NCBI GenBank assembly: GCA_029339195.1
Contig: JAPTJF010000379.1
Span: 1-62,280, forward strand
Origin: Micractinium sp. NFX-FRZ
Lineage: Eukaryota; Chlorophyta; Trebouxiophyceae; Chlorellales; Chlorellaceae
Direction of reading: 5' to 3'
DNA: 62,280 nt
Shown in pieces: positions 1 through 11,323 of the stretch. Under the pieces are notes generated by a model, which saw only the letters and a list, made by a program, of their open reading frames with translations, did no database searches and had not been told where the DNA came from. The position numbers and the translations under genes are program-made. Position 1 is the stretch's first letter, and every line of letters begins with the position of its first letter.

Positions 1-282
1 AGCAAAGCAACAGCCAGAGCCACAGCCATGCAAGACGTAGCAATGCCGCAGACCGAACCCCCAGGGGCCTCTATGTAGCGGGCATTTGGACCAGCCATCC
101 CGGCCTCTCAACGGAGCGACCTTCGGGCGTGATCAAAGGCACCGCTCCTCCACTCCACTGGTGTCCCAGGAGAACCCCGGAGACAGAAGCAGGCGGGTTC
201 TTAGTATATGTGCCGGGCTGTGAGACAGGCCCACAACCGAGCGGGCGGATAGGCATGTAGCGAGAATTTGCCTAAATGAAAA

Positions 283-3245
283 ATGCACGAGATGAATCGC
301 CCACAGGTTCTAAGAGCCATGGCGCAAAGTGCAGACGCAACTGCGACGCAGACAATTCTGGCTTGCGACGAGCTGCGCCTCCCGCCCTCTAGAGCAGCGG
401 GGGCCCGGCTGGAGGCCAAGTCGGGCACGGCTCCAGCAATCTGGGACGACGAGGGGCAGCAGTTCATTTGCGAGGTACGCGCAGCGGTCAGGCTTGCCAC
501 AGAGCCGCCGCCTTCGCCGTCGACTGCACGCCGCCGTCAGGCCGCACACCGAGGGCGCATTCGCTTCCGGTCCCCTACACCGCTCCCCTCCCTGACCTGC
601 CCTGCAGACATCGATAGACAGTGCCAGCGAGTTCAGGGTCGTGGCTGCGGATGGCTTGGTGCTGTGCACCGCGGGACCAAGATGTGCCGTGGCATCTGTG
701 CGCAGGAGGTGGGTGACGGCTGCCTGGCAGCGCTTGTGCTCAGCAGGCTGCTGCCTTGCGCGTGCCTTGTACTGCTGCGGGTGTCTGCTGAAGCATTCCC
801 CATTGATCATCAGAAATAGCACCGCAAATCCCATGCCCAGCTTTGCTATGCCTTTCAATCAATGTACTGCAGGCAGCATGGAGGCAGCTTGCTGGTCGAG
901 GGGCCAAGGTCGGGGGACAGCGCACGCGCCGCCCCTCCGCCGGCCAGCGATGCGCAGGGCGCGCCGTCAGGTGAGCATGGGGAGGCAATGGGAATGCCGC
1001 ATGCATCCCCTGGGCAGCACGTCGCAGCACGCCGTGTCCTGCTGCGCTGATGTCAACAGCACCTGCCTGCTCCATTGACCTCTCATCACACGGCAGAATG
1101 CCACCCCGCAAATGGAGCCCCCTCCCGTCCCCAGCCCCCCACCCTGACCCCCTCTTGTTGCCCCCTCTTGTTGCCCCCGCTGTGCCCCTCTGCCAGCGCC
1201 TGCAGGCGTGGTGCGCGGCCTGGGCTGGGTGGACCGCCTGCTCACGCTGTGGATCCTTCTGGCCATGGTGGCGGGCGTGCTGCTGGGCAACTTCACCAAC
1301 ATCAGCCGGGCGCTGGACACTGCCAAGATAGACACCGTCTCCCTGCCCATCGCTCTGGGCCTCTGGCTTATGATGTGGCCCGTGCTGGCCAAGGTCAGCG
1401 GGGTGGGTGGAGGAGTACTGGACACAACACCTGCATGCCTGCCTGACCTGCTCTTGCTCCTGCTGCCTGCCTGCCTGCCTGTCACAGCAAGACGGTCTTG
1501 CTCCTGCTGAATGCCTGCCTTTCCTGCTCCTGCCCAATGCCTGCCTGCCAGTCAGCTGGCCGGCCCTCCCCCTGGCATGGCTGTGGCCCATCTGCTGTGC
1601 CTCCTCGACTCCCTGCCCTCTCTCCAGCCCCCTCCCGCCTACGCCCCCACCCTGCCCGTATGCCTGCCTGCCTGCCCTGCAGGTGCGTTACGAGCTGCTG
1701 GGCGGCATGCTGCGCCAGCGCCGCATGTGGGGCCAGCTGGCGCTCAGCCTGGCCCTCAATTGGGTGCTGGGCCCGGCGCTGATGACTGGCCTGGCATGGG
1801 CGGCGCTGCCAGATATGCCTGGGTACCGTAACGGAGTGATTATGGTGGGCTTGGCGCGCTGCATCGCAATGGTGCTGATCTGGAACCAGCTGGCGCGTGG
1901 CAACGCCGAGGTGCGGGGTGCCGCGGCAAAAGGGGTGGGAGGTGCAGAGAAGAAGAAGAAGATTACAGCCTGAGGGCGGCGGCGTGGGGTTGGGGAAATC
2001 AAGCCAACAGGAAATTTAGCCAAAGGCACCAGTCAGCTACCTTTGCCAGGTGCTGAGTGTGCGGGTGGGTGGCAAGCTGCTGCACTCCAGGCTCGGAGCC
2101 AGGAGGCGCCAATGCCTGGGCAAGCTGTGTTTCCCTCAGGGCCTGCGCCTGGCAGAGTGCTCTGCGCAGCGGCGGGGCAGCCTGGCCGGGCAGGGGCCAC
2201 TCTGGATGGGCCCCATGCCCCCTCCCCACCCCCTGCCTCTCCCCCTCCTCACATGCCTCCCCTGCAGTACTGCGCCGTGCTGGTAGCCCTCAACTCCCTG
2301 CTGCAGATCCTGCTGTACGCCCCCCTCTCGCTCCTCTACCTCTCCCTCCTCTCCGGGCAGTCCAACAGCACGGCCCACGCCTCCTTCTGGGATGTGGCTC
2401 GCAGCGTGCTCATCTTCCTGGGAGCGCCTCTGGTCGCAGGCGTAGCCACACGCGTGTACCTCATTTGGTTGAAGGGCCGCCGCTGGTATGACAACACGTT
2501 CATGCCCTTCTTCTCTCCCCTGGCCCTCCTGGCTTTGATCTACACAGTACTCGTGCTGTATGCCTTGCAAGGCGAGCGCGTGGTGCAAGAAATCGGCGCG
2601 GTGTGCCGTGTGGCGGTGCCGCTGCTGGCCTACTTCATGCTCATGTGGGTTGCCAGCCTGGCGGCTGCGCGCTGGCTGCGCTGCGTCTACGACCTGGCAG
2701 TGACCCAGGCCTTCACCGCCGCCTCCAACAACTTTGAGCTGGCCATCGCTATTGCAGTAGGTGAGCGTTCAGAATGCAGTGTAAATGTGGAAGAGGGCCG
2801 GCAGGAAGACGATCGGCAGCACTGCCAACTGGTGTGGTGGGGGCCGCGCCTGTTGCCGCCAGCCTGCTGGTGCCTGGATGCCACCACCCCCCTCCCAAAC
2901 ACCCACTGGCAATCGTTTGCCTCTGCCCTGCTGCCTGCAGGCACTTTTGGTGTGGACTCCCAGGAGGCTCTGGCGGCCACCGTGGGGCCGCTGGTGGAGG
3001 TGCCCGTCCTGCTGGCGCTTGCCTACATGGCTCTCTGGCTGCGCCGCAGGCTGGCTTGGCCGGGCGGCATGGAGACGAAGACGGCAATGCTGGTGCCAGC
3101 ACAACCGGCAGAGCAAGAGCAGCCGGCAGTGCAGGAGCCGCCGGCGGTGCAGCCAGAGCTGCCTGCTCCCCAAGAGGAGGAGCCTGCCAGCTTGGAAAGA
3201 AGCCCAAGCCGGGAGATTGAGGAGCTTCTTTCCCGGTTGTTTTGA
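283..3245 (+). CDS. ACR3-family arsenite efflux transporter
   Basis: Membrane carrier of the ACR3 (bile/arsenite/riboflavin transporter) family, expected to export arsenite at the plasma membrane or into a vacuole. Model exons: 283-474, 608-708, 873-970, 1206-1393, 1683-1910, 2268-2760, 2941-3245 (about 534 residues). From residue ~131 on the protein is clearly ACR3: a chain of hydrophobic segments, the family signature around LAKVRYELLGG, the GLARCIAMVLIWNQLARG segment carrying the family's essential Cys (about residue 253), NFELAIAIAVGTFG, and EVPVLLALAYMALW near the last helix. A Glu/Gln/Pro-rich cytosolic tail follows. The first ~130 residues (exons 1-3) are not recognised. They are joined only because phases and splice sites agree, so a shorter protein starting at 862 is possible. 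The gene lies in tandem 249 bp upstream of the hydrogenase. Confidence 0.85.
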
Positions 3246-3494
3246 ACGGTTCACTGTCCTTCTGTCTCGTTGTGTATCTGGGGCAGAGGTGACACCTTTT
3301 GTTATTGACGTTGTCACATCTGGCCTTGCATGCCGTGCCGCCGCTGGATGGGCGACGCAATCATGCACAGCCCAGTTTCTTGCCTGCAAACCTCAGTGTG
3401 CCCTTGACCTCTCATATTATCTGCTTCTTGAACAACAACACCGTATTCCGCACGCGACAGCGAGTGCCGAGAGCCCAGAACTAGCGCCCTCGCG

Positions 3495-6400
3495 ATGGCG
3501 ATAGTTGGTGGACCCTGCGGCCTGCCCGGCCTTCAGGCGGCGTGCATCGCGTTGCTGCCTCACACGAGCCGCACGGTGGCTCACGCGCTGCAGTGCCGAC
3601 TGTCGACAGTTGCCGAGGATGCAGCACAGTTTGCGCGGGAGACGCCCGTGGTCACGGTGACCATAAACAACAAGGAAATCAGCGTGCCGGAGGGCACCAG
3701 CATCCTGACGGCGGCCTCCAAGCTCGGTATTCACGTGAGCCGCCGCCGCCGCCGCCGCCGCCGTGGCCGCCGCTTGCCATGCGCTGCACGCCGCCTGCCT
3801 CCTGCTTGCTTGCCGGTCCTTGGCCAGCCGTCTGGAATTGCAACCCAGTCTCGCGCAGAAGCCCCCAGGTGCTTGGGCGCGCATGACACCCCCACTGCTC
3901 CCCAATACCTCGCCGCCGCCGCCCCGGAGCGCGCTGCCTGAACCGCCGCCCCACCTCTCGCCCCCACCTGGCGTCCCCCGGATCCCCGCCTGCAGATCCC
4001 CACCCTCTGCACCCACCCCCGCCTGCCCACCACCCCCGGAACCTGCCGGCTGTGCCTGGTGGAGGTCCCCGGTGGCGCACTGAAGCCCGCCTGCGCCACC
4101 CCCGTGTGGCCGGGGCTCGCAGTGCAGACGGACACCGACAAAGTGAAGGACAGCGTGCGAGGCGTGCTGTCCCTGCTCAAGGCCAACCACCCAGCCGACT
4201 GCATGACTTGCGACGTCTCAGGGCGCTGCGAGTTCCAGGTGGGCGGCAAGGGGGCTGGCAGCATGCAACCCAGGCTCGCAAGGACGCCGCTCTCCTGCCC
4301 TGCCGCTGCTGGTTGGTCACTTCCCGCCGCCAGCCTTGCAGTGCCCCAACACCCACACCTTGCTCTGTGCCCCATCTCTGTGCTCCCTCCCTTACTCAAC
4401 CTTACTGAGCACCTGGCGCCGCTCCACAGCGCTGGCAGGCCATACGGCCCAGCACCCAAGCAGCGCCCCAGCCACCTTCCCGCCTGCCACCCCACACCCC
4501 ACCCGTCTGCCCTGTTCTTCCTCATCTCAGGACCTCACCCTGCGCTACAACGTAAACGGCTACATGGCCAAGCAGGCGCTGCCCAAGCTGCGACAGTTCA
4601 GGTGCTGGGCCGGGAAAGTGTCTTGACGTGGTTCGGAGGCTACCTGTTCAGCTGCCCTGCCTGTCCGCCCACGTGCCCATCACGCCCGCCCACCTGCCCA
4701 ACCCCGCCCCCTGCCCGCTACCCTGCCACATGTGCCGCCCCACCCCTGCTCGCCTGCATGGCTCCTGCCCGCTGTCGCGCTGCCCTAGCTCATGTGGCGC
4801 GCCCACCCCTGCCAGTGGCCCTTCCCCTGCCCTTCCCCACCCTTGTGGGTGCAGCCACGAGTGGGACGAAGAGTTGGCAGAGGAGGCGGGGCACATGCGC
4901 GACTCCAGCAGCGCAGCCATCAGCATAGGTGCCTTCCCCAGCCGCCGGGGCTCTAGACTGCGTGCAGTGATTCAATTTGTGCAGGCTGCTGCTGCTTTAT
5001 GTCAAGGTGAGAGCCTCACATCAGAGGCCCATTTCTGAGCTCCCCTCTGCTCTTGCTCCCCTGGCTTGCAGACTTTGAAAAGTGCCTCAAGTGCGGGCGC
5101 TGCGTCACCGCCTGTGGCTCGGTGCAGGTGCGGGCGGGTGGGGGAGCAGCCAGAGGGGCTGCTGGGGTGCACAGCCCCCGTCTGGATGCTCGCTGTCGGC
5201 TCCTCCCTATCTCAGTGCAGCCCAAGCACCGCCGCTCCCCTGCCCCAGTCCACCTTAGTCCACCCAGCCCATGCCATGCTCCCGCCCCCCGCTCCTTGCG
5301 TACCCCCTCCGCCCCGCCCCCCCACCACCCTGCAACCCCACCTCCCGCCCTCCCCCGCCTCCTCAGGACATGAACGTGCTGGGCATGGCGGGTCGGTCCC
5401 GGGGGCGCCACCCCTCTGTGCTCACCGAGGCCCTGGACATGTCCAAGTGCATCTCATGCGGGCAGGCAAGGCGGGGGGGGGCGGGGGGGGAGGGCAGGGA
5501 AGGGGCAGACTCCTGTCTGTGCAGGGCAGCCGGCCGACTGAGCGGTGGCCAGACGCACGCACAGGCTGGGCGGCAGTCCTTTGGTGCGTCGCCAGCTGTG
5601 CACGCTCACCTGGCAGGCAGGCACACAGGCTGGGCTGGCTGGCGCACCTGCTTCTGTGCCCTGCTCCTTCATCGCAAGGCCCATCGCTTCTCAAACTGCC
5701 TCAAACTGCATGCGCGTCGCCTGCTCTTCCGCCCCCTTCAGTGCGCCGTGATGTGCCCCGTGGGCGCCATCTCCGAGCGCAGCGAGTGGCGGGAGGTGCA
5801 GGACGAGCTGGACTCCAAGCGCAAGGCAAGTCCAACAGTTTGTACCGAACGGCGGCCTCGTTCCTGGGACGTGCAGCAGTGACAAGGGGTGCGGTGGCAG
5901 GAGGAGCCGGACTCCTGGCGCATGCATGGGCCGCTGAGCAGCGTGGGCGGTCTGTGGGGTTGTGGCAGCCTAGCACGGAGCCTGGTCAAGCTTGGCTGCC
6001 TTGCCTATCTACTGGGCAGCTCATTCGACCTCGTGCCTGCCTGCATCACCGCCCACCAAGCCGCCCTCAACTTGCCGCTCTTCCTCCCCGTGCGCCCCTC
6101 TTTCTTCTCAGCCCCATGCGTCATGGTGAGTGTGTCACCACCATTGCCACCAGGTCAACAACCTAAGACAACTATCAAAGCATGTTGCCTCACCGCGCCT
6201 CCCATCAAGTGCAGGTCATGGTGTGCGTCACCGCCCCCGCCGTGCGCGTGGCCATCGGCGAGGAGCTGGGCCTGGCGCCGGGCACCATCAGCACGGGGCA
6301 GATGGTGGAGGCGCAGCGACAGCTGGGCTTTGACTACATCTTCGACGTCAACTTTGCAGGTAGACTTGACTGCTTACATTTGTGTTCTGCATGGTTTAGC

Positions 6401-9400
6401 CGCTCCTGAGGCAGCTGGGATGCGGGGAATGCGTCAACATCATGCTGTGCACCGCTGCAAAGTGCTGTGCAATACACAGAGCAGTGCAGGGCTGTGCGCC
6501 CTTCCCCCCTGCGCACTCTCCCCACGTCCCCCTGGGCCTGCCGTCGCGCCAGGCCCATTGCTGCCCTCCACTTTCCATCCCCTCAATCACATAATTTCAC
6601 TTGGCCCCCTTATGTCGTGCAGCCGACCTGACCATCATGGAAGAGGGCACCGAGCTGCTGCGCCGCCTGCGCAAGGCCTGGGGCCTAGAGCAGCCCGCAG
6701 GGGAGAGCAAGAGGCACGCCAGCAGCCATGGCACCAACGGGGAGGAGGGGCACGGCGAGGGGCACGAGCTGGGCCCCCTGCCCATGTTCACCTCCTGCTG
6801 CCCTGGCTGGGTCACCACGGTGAGGACGGGGCGGGGCGGGGCAGGATGGGGCAGGGCGGGGTGGGGGGTGGGGGGGTGGGGCGGGACGGAGCAACAGGAA
6901 GGGCAGGGCTGGGCAGGGTGGCAGGAGGGGGCAGGGCCGAGCGGACAAAAGGGCGGGGCAGGGCAGCTGAGCTGAACTCTGTATGCACGGTTGGCCTGCC
7001 TGCTGTGCACCGTCGGCACCGGTGAGCAGCAGAACATGTGTTGTTCACGCTCGCCCTGCCAGAGTGGCGCAGCCCCCGCACTGCTCCACTGCTCCACTGC
7101 TTGGAGGCCCTTCTTGGGACGTCTGCCTGGCCCTGGGTGCCCCCTAGCCCTCCCGAAAGGGGGCTGTCCCCACCTTCCCCCGCCCTCCAACTATCAATGC
7201 ACTGACCCACCCGCCCACTCACCCACCCACCCACCCGCTTGTTCACGATGCCAGGTGGAGAAGTCCTACCCCGAGCTCATCCCCCACCTCTCTACCTGCA
7301 AGTCACCAGCCCAGGTGTGTGCGAGTCAGCCAGTGCGTGCCTCCGGCGCCCGGGCGGGCTGTGTTGCGTGGGAGGCAGCAGGTGCACACTGGGGGTGCGC
7401 ACACGAGAGCAGGGCAGTGTGGCATGTGCCAACAGGCGGTGCCACCAAGCAGCCCAGCCTGGCGGTCGACCTGCAGCGAGCACTGCTAGCTCCTGCCCTT
7501 GCCTGCCTCACTGCCTCCACACACATACATGCGCTGGCAGATGATGGGCGCTGCGGGTGAGGCACTATCCGCCCCTGCCCCCTTGACCTGCCCCTTGGCC
7601 CCCTGTCTGCAGATGATGGGCGCCGTGGTCAAGCGCTACTTTGCCGCCAAGCTGGGCAAGCGGCCAGAGGACATCTGCCTGGTGGGGCGGGAGCGGGGGT
7701 GGGGTGGGCAGGCGACCTGGGCTTGTGGAGTGCCGTGCGGGCCGAGCAAGGGGAGCGGCTGCAGCGCTGGGAAGGGTTGGAGATCAGCCCTGCCCTGCAC
7801 TCTGATGGGCCCCCCTCCTTCCCCTGGATCTGCCTGCACCCCCTGCTGCGTCCTTCTCCGTGCGGCTGCGTCCCCTGCCGCCCGGCATCCGCCTGCCAAG
7901 TCCTGCTGAGCACCCAGGCGCCACCGACACGCACGGGGAGGTGCATGCGGTGCATACGCCGCCCAATCCCGGCCCTGCTTCTGATCCTGCTGGCGGTTCC
8001 CTGTGTTTGTCTTGTGTCCAGGTCAGCGTGGCCCCCTGCACCGCCAAAAAGTACGAGGCGGAGCGGGGGGAGCTGCGGCGGGAGGGGGAGGGGCAGGACA
8101 TCGGTGAGCGAGCGCAGCACACACGCTTGGGGGTGGAGGGGCAGGGGTGGCGGGGGTGTGGACGGGTGTGCACAGGCCTGGGCGAGCACAGGTCCAGCAC
8201 AGTGTTGGGCCCAGTGTTGGGCACAGGCAGGGGCAGACAGGGGCAGGGGAGGGCAAAGGAGGTGAATGCTGTGAGCTGTTGTCAGCGTCTGCAGCTGCCA
8301 GCACACCTTGCACCACCTGCCACTGCCTCCCAGTAGTCTAGCCTGCTGCTGCGGCCACCCCCACCACCTCCCGCCTCACCTGCAGATTATGTCATCACGA
8401 CACGCGAGCTGGGGCGCCTGATGCGGTGAGGGGCTGCTGCTGGGGCGGGCTGAGAAGCGAATGTGGGGGATCCAGCCAACGTCTTGTGCTCAACACCTGC
8501 CTTCATGCTTGCAGGGTTCAGGCACTTGGCTTGGCACCCGGCTTGGCACCCGGTTCCTGCAACCTGGGTCCTGCACTTACACCCCACCACGTCCTGGCCC
8601 GCACTCCTGCCGTGCCCCATCTGCTGCGCCTTGCCCTCTCCCCACACCGCCCCACCTCTGTTGCCCCCCAACCTCTCTCCCCCCAGTGAGCGCCACATCC
8701 CGCTGGCCTCCCTGCCCGAGTCCCCCTTTGACAACCCCCTGGGCGAGAGCAGCGGCGCGGGCGTCATCTTTGGCAACACGGGTGGGTGGGTGGGTGGGTG
8801 GAAGGTCAGGCAGGGTCAGGCAGGAAGAAAGGCAGGGAAGGCAGAATGCAGTATGCAGGGAGGAGGAGTGAGCAGGGGCAGGGGCAGGAAGGCAGAGCAC
8901 GGGAGGCACTGCTGGGGCGCTTCCATGCTGCACTTGGTCCCTCACCCTCTGTCGTCCTCTCACCCCCGCCCACACAACACCGCTGTGCTGCCCAGGCGGC
9001 GTGATGGAGGCGGCGCTGCGCACAGCATACGAGCTGACCACGGGTGGGTGGGGTGGGTGGGGATGGGTGCGGCGGTCAAGAACTGGACCTGCTGTTGTGT
9101 GGAAGGCAGTGATTCACGTCAAGAGCTGGCGGGGAGCAAGGGAGCCAAGGGAGCGCGTTGCCTGCAGTGTGCCCTGCTTGCCTGCCTGCGGGCAGATGCT
9201 TCCCCTGCACGCCCCACCCCACCCAGCCGCCCAGCCCCAACACTCCCCACCCCTTGCTGCACTCCTCTTCAAGCCCTCTTGCACTCCGCCTTCCCACACC
9301 CCCGCTGCTTCGCACGCCTGCCCGACCCCCTGTGCAGGCCAGCCGCTGCCTCGCCTCAAGGTGGAGGCAATCCGAGGGCTGGCGGGCATCAAGGAAGCCA

Positions 9401-10884
9401 CGCTGACGCTGCCCGACAGCGCCCCCCCGGGCGTGGCGGGCCGGCAGCTGCGCGTGGCGGTGGCCTCGGGCATTGCCCAGGCGCGCCACCTGCTGCAGCG
9501 CATGCACGCGGGGGAGGCGCCGCGCTACGACTTTGTCGAGGTATGCTGGGGCATAGTACTGCTTAGGATTGTGGTGGGAGGGAAGTGACAGCGTGGCAGG
9601 ATGCGTGAGCGGGGGGGAGGGGCTGCGCCCAGACTGTGTCGAGGTATGCTGGGGTGGGGCGTTTGTGGCAGGGGATGGGAAGCAGGTGAAGAGCCGCCTG
9701 CCGGAGCACGTGCATGCAGGTGCGCTGTGGCATGAAAGGGAGGGACTGGGTACGTCAATTATTCATGTGCAGGCCAGGGAAGCTGATGAGCAGCCGTGGT
9801 TGAAGTGAACCCCTGCCAGTTGACCCACCCCACGCCTGCCCTACATTTTCCCCACCTCCCGCAGATCATGGCCTGCCCGGGCGGCTGCATCGGTGGCGGC
9901 GGGCAGCCCAAGAGCGACGACCCGCTGGTGCTGCTCAAGCGCATGGGGGCGGGTGAGCCAGCTGGCCGGTGCCTGTGCCGCTGCGCACGTGCCTCTCCAC
10001 CACGGCTGTGGGGTGGCTGTAATGAGGAGCCTGCGAAGACTTCCCAGGCCTACCATCCTGCACCGCCTGCCCCCTGCCTCCCGCCTGCACCTGTACCCCT
10101 CTGAATGTGCAGTACCGTGCAGTACCTCTCCCTTCCCTCAACCCCCGACCTTCCCGCCTCTCCTCCCCGCCCTCCCCCTCCCAGTCTACTCCATTGACGA
10201 CCGCTCCGCCATCCGCAAGAGCCACGAGAATGAGTCGGTGCAGAAGCTGTACCAGGTGTGCGGATGTGTGGGTGGGGTGAGGGTGTTGGTGTGTGCGGTG
10301 TGTGATTACGTGCAAGGTGAGGGTTAAGCGGTGACTGGGTGCGCGGCCCGCTGGTGTAAGGAGCCTTAGCACACTAGCTGGGCAGGGTTCAATGCCGGCC
10401 ATTAATTACAATGTGGAAAAGGACTTGCAGGGCAGCCAGTGGGTGCAGCAGCTGATGGGGTTGAGGCAAGGCGGCGCTGTTGACGCACTGGTGCCTGCCT
10501 GGGTGCCTCCTGAGCTTCCAACCGCTCACCTGCCGTGCCGCTACTCACATCCCACTTCTCGTGCCACTCACGGTGCCCCCCACATTCTCCGTCTGCTGCG
10601 CCCTTGGGAATGCTGCTGCCCGGCCTCCCCACATGCCAACCCTCCCAACCCACCCCCCGCTTCAGCCCTCCTCCCCCTGCCCCACTGCCCCCCCCTCTCA
10701 GGAGTTCCTGGGAGAGCCCAACGGCCCGCTGGCCCACGAGCTGCTGCACACACACTACACCGACCGCTCCCGCACCTCCCAGCCAGCCTACTCAACGTTT
10801 GAGCGGCTGGAGGAGGCGGCACACCCGCACCCCAAGCTGCAGCAGCAGCAAGAGCAGCAGGAGCAGCCGCAGCAGCAGCAGTGA
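3495..10884 (+). CDS. HYDA: [FeFe]-hydrogenase with accessory FeS (F-cluster) domains
   Basis: Reversible proton reduction to H2, normally fed by ferredoxin in the plastid. Nineteen exons: 3495-3734, 3996-4238, 4531-4601, 4855-4928, 5072-5127, 5367-5465, 5742-5825, 6215-6359, 6623-6819, 7255-7314, 7613-7681, 8022-8103, 8386-8425, 8687-8781, 8996-9043, 9338-9540, 9865-9952, 10185-10255, 10702-10884; 715 residues. About 50 N-terminal residues look like a transit peptide. Next come a [2Fe-2S] domain (C85, C97, C100, C113), a His-ligated 4Fe-4S site (H145, C149, C152, C158) and two 4Fe-4S motifs (C214, C217, C220, C224; C256, C259, C262, C266). The H-cluster motifs are TSCCPGW (394-400), PCTAK (451-455) and MACPGGCIGGGGQP (604-617). 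The PLPMF lead-in to TSCCPGW is algal. Two introns use GC donors (5466, 5826). The tail is Gln-rich. In motif L2 the usual Met is Ala450. No maturase gene is in the window. Confidence 0.95.
7537..7560 (+). repeat. Partial copy of hydrogenase exon 11 start
   Basis: GCAGATGATGGGCGC followed by TGCGGGTGA repeats the true acceptor and exon start at 7609-7630 about 72 bp upstream, inside intron 10. Confidence 0.75.
9598..9656 (+). repeat. Partial copy of hydrogenase exon 16 end with donor
   Basis: TGTCGAGGTATGCTGGGG here repeats the true exon end and donor at 9535-9552. Weaker similarity runs 30 bp further upstream. Confidence 0.8.
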
Positions 10885-11323
10885 GGGCCCGACGACAGCC
10901 TAGGCAGCCCAGGCAGCAGCGGCAGCAGCAGTGAGGGCCCGGCACACCGACGGCCTAGGCAGCAGCGGTGAGACGGTGAGGCAGCTGGCTGCGTGGGCGG
11001 CTGCAGGCTTTCGCCAGCAAGGTGGCAGGGCGGGGCCGGGGCTGAGCCAATCCGAGGCACAAAAGAGGACGCAGCTGAGAGATGGTGGTACTGCACAAGC
11101 TCATGAACTGCTGCATCTTTTACACAGGCAAACGAGAACTGAATCGATGCTCTGTAAACCGATTGCATGCCAGCAGGTTGTGTGAGCATGCCAGCAGCGG
11201 AGATCCAGAGCCGGACACGAGTGGAGCAGTGGGAAGAGCTCGGAGACGGCTGGGCAGTTGACAAATGCTGGCGCACCGGCAGGGCGGCTGGCAGGCTGCC
11301 TGACCTACGGAGGCGGCCTCTGC
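10885..11323. other. Convergent 3' region, hydrogenase and unknown gene
   Basis: Non-coding space between two converging stop codons. It begins with a 50-bp shifted copy of the hydrogenase stop region. A TGTAA (the poly(A) signal usual in green algae) lies at 11153-11157 for the plus-strand gene, and its reverse (TTACA, 11120-11124) for the minus-strand gene, so the two 3' UTRs probably overlap by a few tens of bases. Nothing else is seen. Confidence 0.5.
10922..10941 (+). repeat. Copy of hydrogenase stop-codon region
   Basis: An exact 20-bp match to 10872-10891, which spans the stop codon, followed by a shared CCTAGGCAG block. The unit is about 50 bp. Confidence 0.85.

Noticed and set aside
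5480..6960. G-rich runs in hydrogenase introns as G-quadruplex regulators
   Set aside because: Many introns here are G-rich or C-rich from base composition alone; nothing marks these as special.
3495..10884. Nar1/IOP1-type hydrogenase-like protein instead of hydrogenase
   Set aside because: The complete H-cluster motifs and all accessory-domain ligands are present; Nar1 proteins lack the PCTAK and GGGGQP features.
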